NCBI GenBank assembly: GCA_022592435.1
Contig: JABYQS010000097.1
Span: 92,342-156,341 of the forward strand
DNA: 64,000 nt
Reading direction: 5' to 3'
Origin: Cerioporus squamosus
Taxonomy: Eukaryota > Basidiomycota > Agaricomycetes > Polyporales > Polyporaceae
In this document: positions 10,216-22,024 of the stretch, in pieces
Numbering within the stretch: position 1 is the stretch's first letter
Layout of the letters: each line of letters begins with the position of its first letter
Made by a program: the position numbers and the translations under genes
Notes under the pieces: generated by a model
The model's input: only the letters and a program-made list of their open reading frames with translations
Told to the model about the DNA's origin: nothing
Databases searched by the model: none

Positions 10216-13200
10216 ATGCCCAACGACCCCGCCCCGGCTGCCCCTCGCCCTCAGAAACCTCTTCTCACAAAGCTCGCAGACCAGAACGGTATTTTTCATG
10301 CGAGGGAGTCATCGGAGACGACGTACGACTCGCGTGCAGCGTCGTCCTACGCCGACTCGCGCGCGTCTACCCCGGACTCCGCTGCACCTCTCCAGATCAA
10401 TTTCAGGAAGGCGGACGTCGACAGCACATGGAACGAAAAGCCCGAAAACATTGCGGCAGCGCGTGCTGCTCTTGGCGTCGACGAAGACACGCTGTTGCTC
10501 GTCGGCGCAGCGGGGCGCCAGCCGGAGGAGGTGTATACTCGCACGATGAGCTGGTGGAGAGCGGCCATCCGGCGGGCCATCCTGCGTAACGTCGAGTGGG
10601 AGTCGAACGTGCTCGCGAAGATGCAGGTGCGTACTCCTTTGAGCTGGGGCATGTCGGGGAGTGTGCCCCGGAGGCGAATGGACGAGCTGACGGTTGCGTG
10701 GTAGGCTCGGGTGCGCCATCCCTTCCTGGATGCGTACTTCGTGTACACATCCTCGCTGGGCACGCATACGTTCTTCATGATCATGCTCCCCCTCTTCTTC
10801 TTCTTTGGTGCGCCCCATTTCGGACAAGGGTACGTCCGGTTCTACATTCACTCTGGCTCTGTATGGTGCCGTTCCCGCCAATCCTGCCCCCCGTACCCAT
10901 GTGCATTGCAACTCCCCGCCCTCAATGTCACTTGGTACGCATGTGACATTGGTGGCGGGCATGATGTCATCCCTTGCTGCAAGGATATTACAGCGCCTCT
11001 CAGCTGCCGCTGCTCGCTCCCGAGCGGGTTTGCACCCGCTGCCGAAGGAGGGACAGAGAACGGCTCAACGGACGGGGTGACCCACCACGGTCCCGCTCAT
11101 CGCATCCGTATTATTCTGTGAGCACGCGTAATTGTAGAACCAGTGCGCCAATGGAATAATAAGGTGACTTGTGCTGCCAGGCCTTCCAGCCTGCTCTCCT
11201 CGAGTGAGAGGATTTCTCTGCATCGCGGGGATAGTGTGCAGACCAGTGCACAAAGCATTACAATGATTCACGTCACAAACATCGTCCGTTCGGGCATGCC
11301 TGGCTACTTGAATGTGGCCTTCGCTTTCGCGCGCTCATCCGTCGATGCGTACGATGCGAGACGGAGACGGAGACGTCTCGAAGGACCTAGGTGCAAGCAA
11401 TTTCTGAGAGTGTGTATATCTATTTGTAACATCACTCTTTTGTAAGGCCGGCTCGCTCAGCTCGTGTTGGGCCTGCTGAGCCGTTGCGCATGACCTTGGT
11501 CGACGAGCATAGGGCAAAGCACGCGAACGTATACACTCCGAGCCAAATGGGCCGTGGACCTGGGAAAGACATGTCCATAAAGGCGATTGGAGATTCGTTT
11601 CGTTCAGAGACGTATCCGCCCATCGTGGTCAGAGGCCGCGCGCACTTCTCCAGTCTCTACTCGTCGCGTGGACTTGAGACTGACTGTACCTTCATCAGGT
11701 TACTGTTGATGCTTGCCGTCGGTGTTTATGTCTCTTCGGTATTCAAAGACTTCTGCTGCTCGCCGCGGCCATTTGCCCCGCCGGTTACGAGACTGAGTAA
11801 GTGGTATATTGTTGGCATAACACAGTCCTGCTGACGATCGTGGTCGCAGCGATCGGTAGTCACCACCTCGAGTACGGATTCCCCTCGACGCACTCCACGA
11901 ATAGCGTCTCCATCGCCCTATTCCTCTACGACCTCCTGCAACGTGCCTACGACCCGGCAGCGCCAGCAGAGGAAGCCCTGATCTCGTGGAGCACGTACAT
12001 TCTGGGAATTGGCATACTTGTCTTCTACGTCTTTTCGATCGTGTATGGGCGCCTCTACACCGGCATGCACTCGTTCACCGATTGCGCGGTCGGCATCGCT
12101 CTCGGCGCAAGCATCTGGGGCTTGCACGTCCTGTGCGGGGCGTACGTGGATGCCTTGGTCCGCAACAACGGCTTCATCGGTGAGTGACGAGTCTGTCCGG
12201 CATGTGCTAGGCGCTCTCTTACCTGGTCTCCCTCTTCTAGTCCCTGCTGTGATCGTTCCTCTCTGTCTCTACCTCGTACACCGACACCCGCAGCCCGTCG
12301 ACGACTGCCCGTGTTTTGAGGATGCGATCGCGTTCGTCTCGGTCGTCATGGGCCTGTTCGTCGCACGGTGGTACATGATGCACTACGGCTACGACGAGGA
12401 GTTCTTCACGCGCCCGATGCCGGGAGGCTCGTGGGCGACGTGGGCGGACCTCGGCACCTGGTGGTCGACGGCAGCGATCAAGACCATCATTGGTACGCCG
12501 GCCCTCTTCGTTTATTGTTCATACTCTGACGCGACGCCCCGCAGGCGTCCTGACGATCTTCGTGTGGCGCATCGTGGCCAAGTCGTTCTGCCACTTCGTT
12601 CTCCCGCCGACGTTCCGCTTCCTCTCGCACCTGTTCACGCTCCCGCACCGCCGCTTCTACACGCCGGCGACAGACTACACGTCCGTGCCGCCCGAGAAGG
12701 GCCTGCGCCCGATCCCGTCCGTGATCGACCTGCCGCGGATGGTCGAGCTCGAGGTTGACGGGGTGGGCGTGGCGAGCTCCGCGCGGCGGAACGGGACGTA
12801 TGGCGCGATGAAGCAGCGGGCGGGGCGCGCGCGGCAGGAGGTGTCGGAGAAGGGCAGTGGGGGCAGGGACGACGCTGCGCATGCGGCGTGGAGCGGGTCG
12901 AGGGCGAAGAATGGAGCGGATGTGAAGCACTACGATGCCGATGGTGAGTGGTCCTCTCCGTGTCGCTTCCTGAGACAGCCCGCCGTCGGTTTGAGCCCTG
13001 TGTGGTCGGTGTCCATCGATCGCATCCCGTTGTTGAGCCAGCATAACCGCCTTGCAAGTCCGCAAGTGTGTTCACTGTGCGAGCTTGCCAGGAGTTGCAC
13101 CGAGCACACTTCCAATTTCGCCGACTATACCTCCGTACGGGAGTCGGTTGATCCTGGGCCTTCCCGGTGTTTGCTTGTGCCGTCGGGACCTTGTGCAGTT

Positions 13201-13525
13201 ACAGGACGTCACCTGCGAGTGTCTGATCGTTCGTGCTAAGCTGGGCCTGACGAGGTGGAAGCCACCTTGTCGGCTTCGTTGCCCGCAACTGTGGGATGCC
13301 TAGGGCTGTGCTATAGACCACTAGCCGCTGCGGGGTCTTGTTTCGCATAATGGCGTGCGCGCGGTTTTTTCTCTCCATCCTTGTTCTGTCGTGCGAGAAG
13401 CTGATTAGAATGATGCGCGCACAGTTCTGACAAAGGTGTTCGTGTACTCGGGGATTGGGATCATGGCTGTGGGCGTGATCCCGGTGATGTTCGAGGTCCT
13501 CGGCTGGGGCGTCAAGACGAGCTGA
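10216..13525 (+). CDS. LCB3: Dihydrosphingosine-1-phosphate phosphatase (PAP2 family, LCB3/YSR3 type)
   Basis: ER membrane lipid phosphatase that dephosphorylates long-chain base phosphates and so balances ceramide synthesis against sphingoid-phosphate signalling. Seven exons (10216-10626, 10705-10829, 11699-11796, 11850-12179, 12241-12492, 12545-12943, 13425-13525) close in phase to 571 residues. All three PAP2 phosphatase motifs are present: KDFCCSPRP near residue 195, the PSTHS motif near 222 with the family signature TIGSHHLEYGFPSTHST, and YGRLYTGMHSFTD with Arg, His and Asp near 279-289. Several hydrophobic segments are visible. The N-terminal 100 residues are polar and the last exon encodes a final membrane segment. 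Introns 2 (869 nt) and 6 (481 nt) are far longer than the 53-78 nt introns of the rest of the gene. Confidence 0.93.
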
Positions 13526-14066
13526 GTCAAGTAGCCTCAGGCTCAAGAGTTCGAAATGTCGACTCATGTCCCAGTGTATGTAAGGTGGACTTCTTGGATT
13601 CTCTATCGCACTCTATCTACTATCCAATATACCCTGTATCGAGCCTAGTACTAGCATAGGCGCAGTTGCTGCGAGCGCAGTTGCATCATCGTCGATGTGG
13701 ATGCGCCCGACTCGGAGCGGGTGTGTGTGCCGAGCGACGCGTACGCACCCTTGACGCAAGCAACCGGCGCCGTGCTGATTAGGGTTAGGTTCAAGGGAAT
13801 AAGTATTCAAATGCAAATCCTCCAAGCCCAATTAGAGGCATCTAGACAGCATGAGCTTATCGGAGTCTCAACACTGCTTGACGGCCAAACCACAGATTAT
13901 AACTCAGCGCCGAGGAAATGGCGCGACTTGCTTATTTTTGCTTATTCGTTCTGGACTGTTCTGTGGGTAACCAAGTATTACGTAAGCGTAGCGCGCAGGG
14001 AGCGTGTGCGGATTGAAGCTTGTTAGAAAACCGCAACTTGTACCGCAGCGACCACGACCTCCCGCC
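13526..14066. other. Intergenic region
   Basis: No gene supported. Contains an isolated telomere-like TTAGGGTTAGG at 13779-13789 and locally AT-richer sequence before the bZIP gene. Confidence 0.45.
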
Positions 14067-16212
14067 ATGCTCGTCGACACTCCCATCCAGCACAACTTCA
14101 CGAACCCCTACAACCCCTCGTTCGAGGAGTTCTTCAACATGGAACTCTTCGGCGGGTCTTCCTCTAACCCCACCGCAGGCTCGAGTGGCTCATCCCCCCG
14201 CTCGTCCCCTTCCAACTCCTTCACCGGCCTCCCTCCTACTCCCCCCGAGCCGTTCTCCATCAACGACATCTCTCTCTCCCCAAGCCCTTTCTTCTCCATC
14301 GCCCAGGACGATGAACAGTCCAAGCTCAGCTCCTTTGTTCCCCCCGCCACCGCGGCCGGGTACGACTTCCTCGCCTCGTACTCGCAAATGGCGCAGATGA
14401 GCAGCCCCGACTCATCTGGTTCAGGTTCGGGCACCTTCTCGTCATCTGGCGACTCGCCTGTGAGCATAGACCCCCAGCTCATGCACACCCCTGCCGGCGA
14501 GAAGCCCGCAAGCGAGTTTGACGAGGAGGAAGAGGGCGACGACGACGATCTTGTTCTTGACAACGACGACCTCCAAAGCATCCCCGAGGACCACGTCCTA
14601 CCTCAGATGAAGGTAGGCGGCAGGGGCAAGGCTAATCGGAAGGGCACCGTGCGCGACGGCGGCATCACGAAGCGCGCAGGCAGCGTCGAGAAGAAGGAGA
14701 ATACCCAGCCGGCGATGCTCTCCACGACCTCCGTCGATCCCGACGACTGGCGGCCGACCCCCGAGGAGTACAAGAAGATGTCCTCGAAGGAAAAACGCCA
14801 GCTCCGCAACAAGATCAGTGCGCGCAATTTCCGCGTCCGCCGAAAGGGTCTGTCTCTCTCCTTTGTCCTGCGCTTGCAATTTTTCGATACTGACTGCGTG
14901 TTTAGAGTACATCACCACGCTCGAGGGCGATATCGCAGACCGTGACAGGCTCATCGATGCGATCCGCACTGAACTGGGCAGCATGAAGAACGAGAACGTG
15001 GCTCTTCGCCAGGAGATCGACGCGCTTAAGAAGGCGCTTCTTGAGGGTCGTGGCCGTTCTGACACCCCCGTGCTCCCACCTCCTGGTCCTCTTCCTCCCG
15101 TCTCTGCTGCCGTCCGTGCTTCTGCGTCGTCCCCTGCCCCCGCTGCGCCCCGCAGCCCGCTTGTCTCGCCCAACACACAGAAGGACCTTCCCACGTCGCC
15201 GCGCCTGAACGCCCGGAATGCCTTCTGGGGCGGCGCTCATGGCATGGGCAACTTCGGCAGTATCACACCTGTCCATACCACGCTCGTGCCAGAGTGGGGC
15301 AGCATCCTCAGCGGCAAGGCCGCACAAGGGCAGAAGAGCCCTGCATTGCAGGAGAACATCAACCCTTCTCTCAACCCCTCAGCATCCGCGCTCCAGTCTA
15401 TCCTTGGTGGTCGCACCGAGGAGAAGCAGAAGGAGCAGTCGCTGACGATGCCCTTGGGCGGTTTCGACATGTTCACCGATACGAACCCCTTCACTCTCAA
15501 GTCCTTGGATGCGTATGTATTCACTTCACGTGACCTGAATTCTGCCGAGAAAGCTGACCTCTCCGTTTCCAGCTACCGCATGCAGCTCTGGGGCAGAATG
15601 GCCCAACAACAGGCGGCTCAGCGCCACGGACAGAGCCAGGGCCAGCAGTCCGCTTCGAGCCCCAGCGGTCTGGCAAGCAATCTCCGTCCCCACTTCTTCA
15701 ACAAGAGCCCCACGCTCTCGGCGCTTCTCTCGGGCAAGTCGCTTGCGTCTTCCGCCTCCGCCTCTACCTCCCAGCTCCTCCACCCCTACCCGACTCCCCC
15801 GAACTCTCCCCCTCTGGGCTCCTCGGCTTCCGCCAACGCGCACAAGGCCGATGCTTCGACCGCGCAGCATGCCATGCTTGCTTCGATGGCGTCACAGACC
15901 CTGTTCAGCAAGCTCGGCGGGGCGTTCTGGGATGCGTTCGCACGTCCATCTGGTACCCTCGGCCCCAACGGCCACGTCAAGCAGGAGTGGGACGCCGACA
16001 AGGTCCGCCGCGTCATGGAGGGCACGGCTGTCGTCCGCGTCGTCGACGTCGAGCCCCAACACCAGCCCGCTGCGCGCCCCTCCCCGACCCCTGTCGCGCA
16101 GAAGCAGGAGAAGGATAGCCATAGTTGCAAGGCTGCTGTCGCCGAGTGCAAGACGGCCGTCGCCGACATCCTCACGGAGAGCATGGCCAGCCTCAGCATC
16201 AGCAGGAAGTAG
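14067..16212 (+). CDS. bZIP transcription factor
   Basis: Sequence-specific DNA-binding protein of 675 residues from three exons: 14067-14847, 14906-15512 and 15573-16212. The basic region NKISARNFRVRRK (about residues 248-260) has the N-x7-R bZIP pattern and sits directly on the exon 1/2 junction. The leucine zipper follows (EYITTLEGDIADRDRLI onwards, to about residue 305). The N-terminal part is Ser/Pro-rich with an acidic block (EEEEGDDDD) that could be an activation region. The C-terminal half has conserved-looking segments, RPHFFNKSPTLSALLSGK and LFSKLGGAFWDAFARPSG. Intron 2 (60 nt) is a multiple of three without a stop, so a retained-intron isoform would stay in frame. I do not recognise it as a named regulator. 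Confidence 0.9.
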
Positions 16213-17573
16213 GTGTCGTTCGCCGATGTGTCTTGACGGCTGTTCGTTCGTGGTCGCAGCCGTTGACCCCTCGGGGCCCAATTCAAGAACATCGCACCCG
16301 CCGGCGCACCCGTGGACGAAGTCGAGGCTCGGAGTTGATATTCAGATCGGAAAGCCCAACAATCGAAGACGAAGAAGCGTTACGTATCTCCTCCCCTCCC
16401 CCCTTTTGTTTGCAAACATCCAGCTCGCGTCTCGCTGAGCGGACACACCTTCCTTGTTGTGCATAGTTCGTTCTCCTCTCACGTCTTGCTCAGTTATATA
16501 TTCGTGTTCCGTTTAATCGCCGTACATCGTTTAGTAGTACCCTTCCCCCGTCTCTCGCGGCCGATTCTCGAATCCCGAAACTCGAACCTCGAAAACCCTC
16601 TGGACGTCTTCGTTTCCTTCCCGTCGCCTCCCCGTCGTCAACGTCAACCACCCCGCTCCTCCGCTCAACGTTTGTCTGACCGTCGTCCCCATTTCGATTC
16701 CGTCACACTCCCCTCCGTCTATTAATATCAACACCGCCTGCGCTAGTCCATGGCGCGCCTGGCGTCGGAGTCCCACTTGCGCGTATGCGTACCTCGCCGT
16801 GTACATACATATGCTCTTCCATCCACCCACTCACCTACCTACCTACCCCCTGCATACGCATGCGCACGACGCGCACTCTCGGACTTCGGACGCTCGGGCG
16901 CGGTCATACCTTGTACATATCATCACCATCTGCCTCTGCCTCGGTCTCGGTGCCCCGCTCGCTCGGAATTGTCGAATAGTCAGTCAGTTTAGTCAGTAGT
17001 TGCCTAGTTAGTTGGTCTCTGAGAACGATCGAAATCAGTGTATGAGTAGCTATGCTTTGAATCATAGATGTTTTGTTAGCAGGTTGGTTGGCGCCGGCGG
17101 TATGCGGAGGGGTGTGCCTTATGGTCAGTTGGCGAGCATTGCGCGGAGTTACATGTAATTTGGCAAGTTGAAGGACTCAAGTGACTGCGCCCAAAATGCC
17201 GTTGTCTGTACGGTTTCGTTGCAGACGATCGCCAGCACTATCGGGGATTGTGGCTAGTCTGGGTGGCAGACGGTAGTCTCGAAGTCTTACCCTACCCTCT
17301 CGCCAGTAAGCTGATGTATGATAAGTTCCACTATGTGCACCGATGGCTGGCGGATAAGCCTGCGGAATACTTCGTTCGTGGCACCGTGGTAGAGTACACA
17401 ACATAGTATCGGGTCATTGGTAGTCCTGTCCGGGTCATCCTGGGTATGATACATGTAACGTACATGCAACGATAATTGAAAGCAGAGAAGAGAGCGTGCA
17501 ATCCGGACGGACAAGGGGAAAGTAAGTACGACATAGTTTTCAAGCAAGTGCGGGAAGGACGACATCATGCCGG
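16213..17573. other. Convergent intergenic region
   Basis: Lies between the 3' ends of the bZIP gene and the minus-strand gene at 17574. Pyrimidine-rich stretches (16380-16720) look like untranslated or spacer DNA. No open frame with coding character was seen. Confidence 0.45.
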
Positions 17574-18511
17574 TCATGCCGGGGTGTATGGTCGGTACGA
17601 GACGATCAGTCGCCAGTTACTGTCCTTGCCTTGCGACTTGTCTCGCTTGCCCTTCGCGTCCTTTGGAGGGCCCTGCGTCAGGCCTATATGGATGCACCGT
17701 GGGTGGAAGAAGAACTGCGGGGCCAGGTCTCAGTCAGCATCGCTGCAAGTGCGGTACCACGACGGACTCGCAAACATACGTGATTCCAGGCGTCGATGAG
17801 CTGCGAGACCGGTCCCTTCTTGGTGCGCTTCATGAGGCTGTCTACGCCCTTCACTATGAAGAACCCTGCAGACGAACGGGGGCGGAGAATCAGCGGCGAG
17901 ATCCTCATACTTCCAGCAGTCCAGAACGACGTACCGAAGATGATCCCGATGCCCAACGCCAGCGGCGCGAGCCCCGCGACGACGCGGTTCATGGGCGACA
18001 ACGAGCCCGCGACACGCATGTCATGCAAGAACCGCCTCCAGTCCTGCTCGTTTACGTCGTGCGTCACGAAAGGGTGCGGGACGAGCGGCGTGTCCGGCGG
18101 GATGTACGGGAACCCGCGGTCGAGCGTGCTCCCCTTCCCGATGAGCACCATCGCGGGGAACATGCTGTACGGGGCCCCGGGGGCGGGCGGGCGCCCGAAT
18201 GACGGCGGGGGCGGGTTCAGGAGCGTCTTCGGGTTCTTGCCCGGGGCGAAGTTCTTGACGTGCCCCATGAAGCCCTTCGGGTTGTCCCCCGTGAGCTCGG
18301 GCCCGGGCGTGCCGTCGGGAGAGGGCGCGAAGGAGGGCATGTGCGTCATCGGGGGAGGCATCTTTTGGAAGTCGAGCCGGAGGCCAGAGCTGTTGGAGGG
18401 CCCGGGGTATGAGGGGGGAGGCGCGTCGGCGTCGGCGTAGCTGGGGCCAGCCTGTGGCTGGCCATCGTAGGGACGCTTGAAATCTGCTGGGCTCTTCTCG
18501 ACGTCGATCAT
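17574..18511 (-). CDS. Uncharacterised protein with one or two membrane segments
   Basis: Three exons (18511-17935, 17865-17780, 17714-17574) separated by 69- and 65-nt introns close in phase to 267 residues. The N-terminal 120 residues are Pro/Gly/Ser-rich and probably disordered. Then come DVNEQDWRRFLHDMRVAG and a hydrophobic stretch, LAPLALGIGIIFG, running over the first splice junction into FFIVKG. The C-terminus is basic (KDAKGKRDKSQGKD) after FFFHPRCIHIGLTQG. The pattern of disordered N-terminus, WRRFLHD motif and short hydrophobic core looks like a conserved basidiomycete family. No function can be assigned. Confidence 0.8.
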
Positions 18512-20161
18512 GTTGGGTTCCGAGGTGTTCAGTGGGGGAGGAGGTCCGTGTGCGCTTGCTTGCCGTCGTGTTGGCTCGTATGTTCATGTCTGGGCAGGAA
18601 CCTATATATTGCTCCAGTGCAGGCAGGCGGGAACGCTCGAGGAGTCGCAAGGTGTGCCGTCGACACCGAGGACAGTCATACCCCAGTACGCCTCGGCACG
18701 ACAGCTGCGCAGTCTACGTATGCAAACGCTCGAGAAGCGCGATTTGTGGCATGACCCGGGGAGCGCTAGGGTCTCCGCAGCTTCTTCTGACTGTGGGTGG
18801 TCCTGTGCGGGCAGAGCGATGTGTGCGGAGTGTAACAGGACCCTGCAGTGCGCGGACACATCGTGGGGTAAGCGATCCGCACTCCAAGCCACTGCCACGA
18901 TGATACACTGCGTTGCTCGTCAAATTCATCATATCTGCCGGTGCGTCAGGTAGGGTCGAGGCGGAATATCAGGAATGTACGACGAACCTGAGCCATCCAG
19001 AGTCTCGCATGCTGCACTGCCTTTGTAGGCGTCGCCGTGCAGGAATGATGACTGGAGAGAAATGGATGGGGTTGCGATGGACGTGGGCTAGTGTAGTCGC
19101 CCGTAGCACAGCTTGGAAGGTGACGCGCGTGGTCACTGTCGTGCGAGGAGGTTGGGTAATTACTGTCCTGGACAGGAACAAGGATCAGCTCAGGCGTCTT
19201 GTGGGCGGTGACAGAGCGGCAAATCGGGATGGCTGCTCCGAGCCCCGCAGTTCAGGGAGGAGATAGAATCACTCATTCAGCCGCGAACGAAGAGCGCAAA
19301 GTCACAGGCCACAAGTGTCATTGTCCACCGCGGCTCGGGCTTCGTACTAGTCTCCGAGCGTAGAATATGAATAATCCAGTCAGAGATGCTGAGCAAGATC
19401 CTAGACATCTATCATCCCGTACTTCTTCTCATGGTTGCATGCTTGTCAGTACGCGTCTTATTCTCGAGAAGTTGAGGACTCGTCGCGTTGGTTGTAGTAG
19501 GTTGTAGTGGGGCAGTAGTAAGTGGTCAAACCCGAAAAGGACATCTAAGCGCCAGACCAGTACTATTACTTAGCCCCGATCCGATCTCGACGCGTTGGTG
19601 GCTGAGCCGCCCATGGCTCGACTGCGCAGCGGCATACATTCAACGTCTGCCTCTTTCCTCAGCCTGACCATGATGAGACCCCTGCTCTGTGTGCATATCG
19701 CTATATATTCTCTCTGCACTCTATCAGCTGCAGCCCACCATACCGGCCTAAATGCTGGCAAGACCGCAGGCTGCACTGCCGCTGCGCGCGCGGTGCAACT
19801 TCAAGTTCCAATCCTTGTTAGTTCCGGCACATGCTTTCACTGCTGGTACGCCAATCCCGTACTGTATCCACCTATTGCTAGTGCGCCGTCAGCAATGTTT
19901 TGTGACTGTAGAGATGGACTAGCTCACAAACCTCTGCGGAATGTGTGTCGAGCGCGCTCTCTTCGATGGGCGCCTGTCGGAGCGAAACCGTCAGCTGCAA
20001 CCACCGTCATCAGAGGCGACCCCGAGGACACCACATACGCCGCTGAGGTCTCGCCGCTCTGTTGCACACGCGGCTTCTCTGGATATACACAGCACAGGAC
20101 AGGCTCGGACAACGCATCGTGCACATCAGCTACCGATTCGAGTTTCGCCTCCGACACTACG
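18512..20161. other. Intergenic region, no gene supported
   Basis: Divergent spacer between the 17.6-kb and 20.2-kb genes. A TATA-like TATATATT near 19703 may belong to a transcript leading into the 20162 gene. The open frames between them are not convincing. Confidence 0.4.
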
Positions 20162-20986
20162 ATGGACGGCGACATCACACGGGTGAGTGGCACATCCTAT
20201 GATTCGCTACCAGCGACGAGACTGTAATGAAATTCATTGATTCCGCACGCAGGAAAATGTCCAGATATACTCGACGATGCTTGTCCCAACGCGGACAGAA
20301 GGAGAGGAGAGCAAGAACAACTCATACCCGCTATCGGACGACGGTGCGCACTTCAGCGATTCGTGCCTCCCGCGCACCGCGCTCATCTGCTCGTCTCCCG
20401 CAGGACGACACAGAGTGCTACCAGAGCAAGGCCGCAAAGGCGTGAACAGACCAGCCCCCATCAATCTGGACTGCTGGCCGGCCTACCGCGACAAGGACGA
20501 GGACACCGCAGTCTTCTTCGCCGTGTACAACCCCGTCCTCCCGCGGCAGACCACGCGCGACCTCCACTGGTCGCTCGCCTGGGCCATTCAGGGCACGGAC
20601 CCTCGCCGCGTGGCGGCAGATCCACATCATCGAAGAGAAGTTCGAGGCCTCGGGCGACGGCTGGGAGTCGCGCTACGTATACTGGGGCCCGCTCACGAAG
20701 TCGTCCGGGCCTACGGACGACGTCGCGAAGCGGTACTCGCTGGGTGTGTTCTCGCTCGAGCGGCGGAAGCGCATCGAGGAGCTCGCAGCGCAGATACCTG
20801 TTATGGTGCCCGATGGCACGTGGAACTGCCAGGACTGGCTGCTCGAGCTGTTCGAGCGGATGGTCGCGGTGGGACTGATCCCTGCTGAGAAGAGGGACGA
20901 GGTCCTTGCTGCGGCGGGATATGCGCCCAGTAAGTCATGCTCTCCCTCTAGATGCTCGATGCTGACTTCTGGGCTTTCTAGCGTGA
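20162..20986 (+). CDS. Uncharacterised protein, structure uncertain, one frame slip
   Basis: The core is convincing coding sequence: DEDTAVFFAVYNP, DLHWSLAWAIQ, then WRQIHIIEEKFEASGDGWES, YVYWGPL, YSLGVFSLERRKRIEELA and DGTWNCQDWLLELFERM. The two halves lie in different frames. The slip is one base near 20590-20600 and no intron fits. The layout resembles the small cytoplasmic proteins of unknown function found in Agaricomycetes, where a hydrophobic strand pair with a conserved HW is followed by WNCQDW. The end is supported by an intron (20930-20981) that brings in the stop at 20984. The start at 20162 with an intron 20183-20252 is a guess. Confidence 0.5.
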
Positions 20987-22024
20987 TGGTAGGCAGATGT
21001 ATGAGTTCGCAGATATTGTGAGATACGCAGGGGAAACGTGGACTTACCGCCTGAGCAGGACAATAGGTCGGCCTCTTAGCCGGTTTCTAACGGTGCGCGT
21101 CGATCGCGAAGTCTCGCGGTGAAGACATATATGAGCATGAGCATACGAGGAACACAATGACGCGCTAATTCCTGCACCAACATTCGCGAGAGGCGGCACG
21201 ATGCGACGATAGAGCGTCACCAAGGGGCGTCGAGGCGCACAACCGAAGGACAGGACAATAGGAAGACATTGCCGGCCGACAAGCAGAGGGCGCACGAGAC
21301 GCACTTGGCGGCTGTGTAGCAACGCAATCATCTCCTGTTGAATTTTGTCTTCCGGTGCGCCTCAGCACCTGGAGGGTACTACCAGGTACTACCGACCTGG
21401 TGCTGAACGTAGACTTCCTAGGTTCCAGGACTGTGCCGACGATCTTCGGCACAAGGGCCGGCGGAAGAGCGGGAGAAAACCAGCGTGGCGTTAGACGGAT
21501 GGGAAGCACGAGCATGCCATGCAGTGCACTGCCTGGCTTTGCTCGAGCCCAGCGAGGGAACTGCGAAGGAGGTGAGTGCAGTTTCGAGGACAAGGCACGT
21601 CTCGAGGTGCTCACGCCCATGTGGACCGGTAATTAACTCCAGGATAACTGCCACAAAAGGATATCCCGCGAGGGCGCTATCTGCCTTTACGGGCACAGTT
21701 AAGCCTCAAAAAGGAAGGTAACGGCGGGCAAACACACATAAATACGACTTGCATGCTGTGCTTACCGGGGTTTACATAACATAATGGCCGGCGCGGGCGT
21801 CTGTGGGGTCTTATTGTTCCGGAAACGTGCAGTCGTTATTGTTGAGGGGACTCTAGGACCGGACGCGGAAGACAATGACGGCCAGCGCACAAAAGCCAGG
21901 GAAGGCGGCGGAGGATACTAAAGCTCCTGCTGGGCAGAGTCTTCCGCCACTTCACTTTCGCATTGCTTTTGCTTTGAGCGAGTCTCCCTTTGACGATCCT
22001 CCCTAGATTCTTACGACCCCTACG
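20987..22024. other. Intergenic region, no gene supported
   Basis: About 1 kb upstream of the 681-residue ORF. No convincing coding frame. The last 200 bases form its probable promoter and leader. Confidence 0.45.

Noticed and set aside
20227..20450. Alternate-frame peptide ending DDTECYQSKAAKA as an extra exon of the 20.2-kb gene
   Set aside because: Could be a spliced segment, but no consistent set of introns joins it to the conserved core. Left out of the model.
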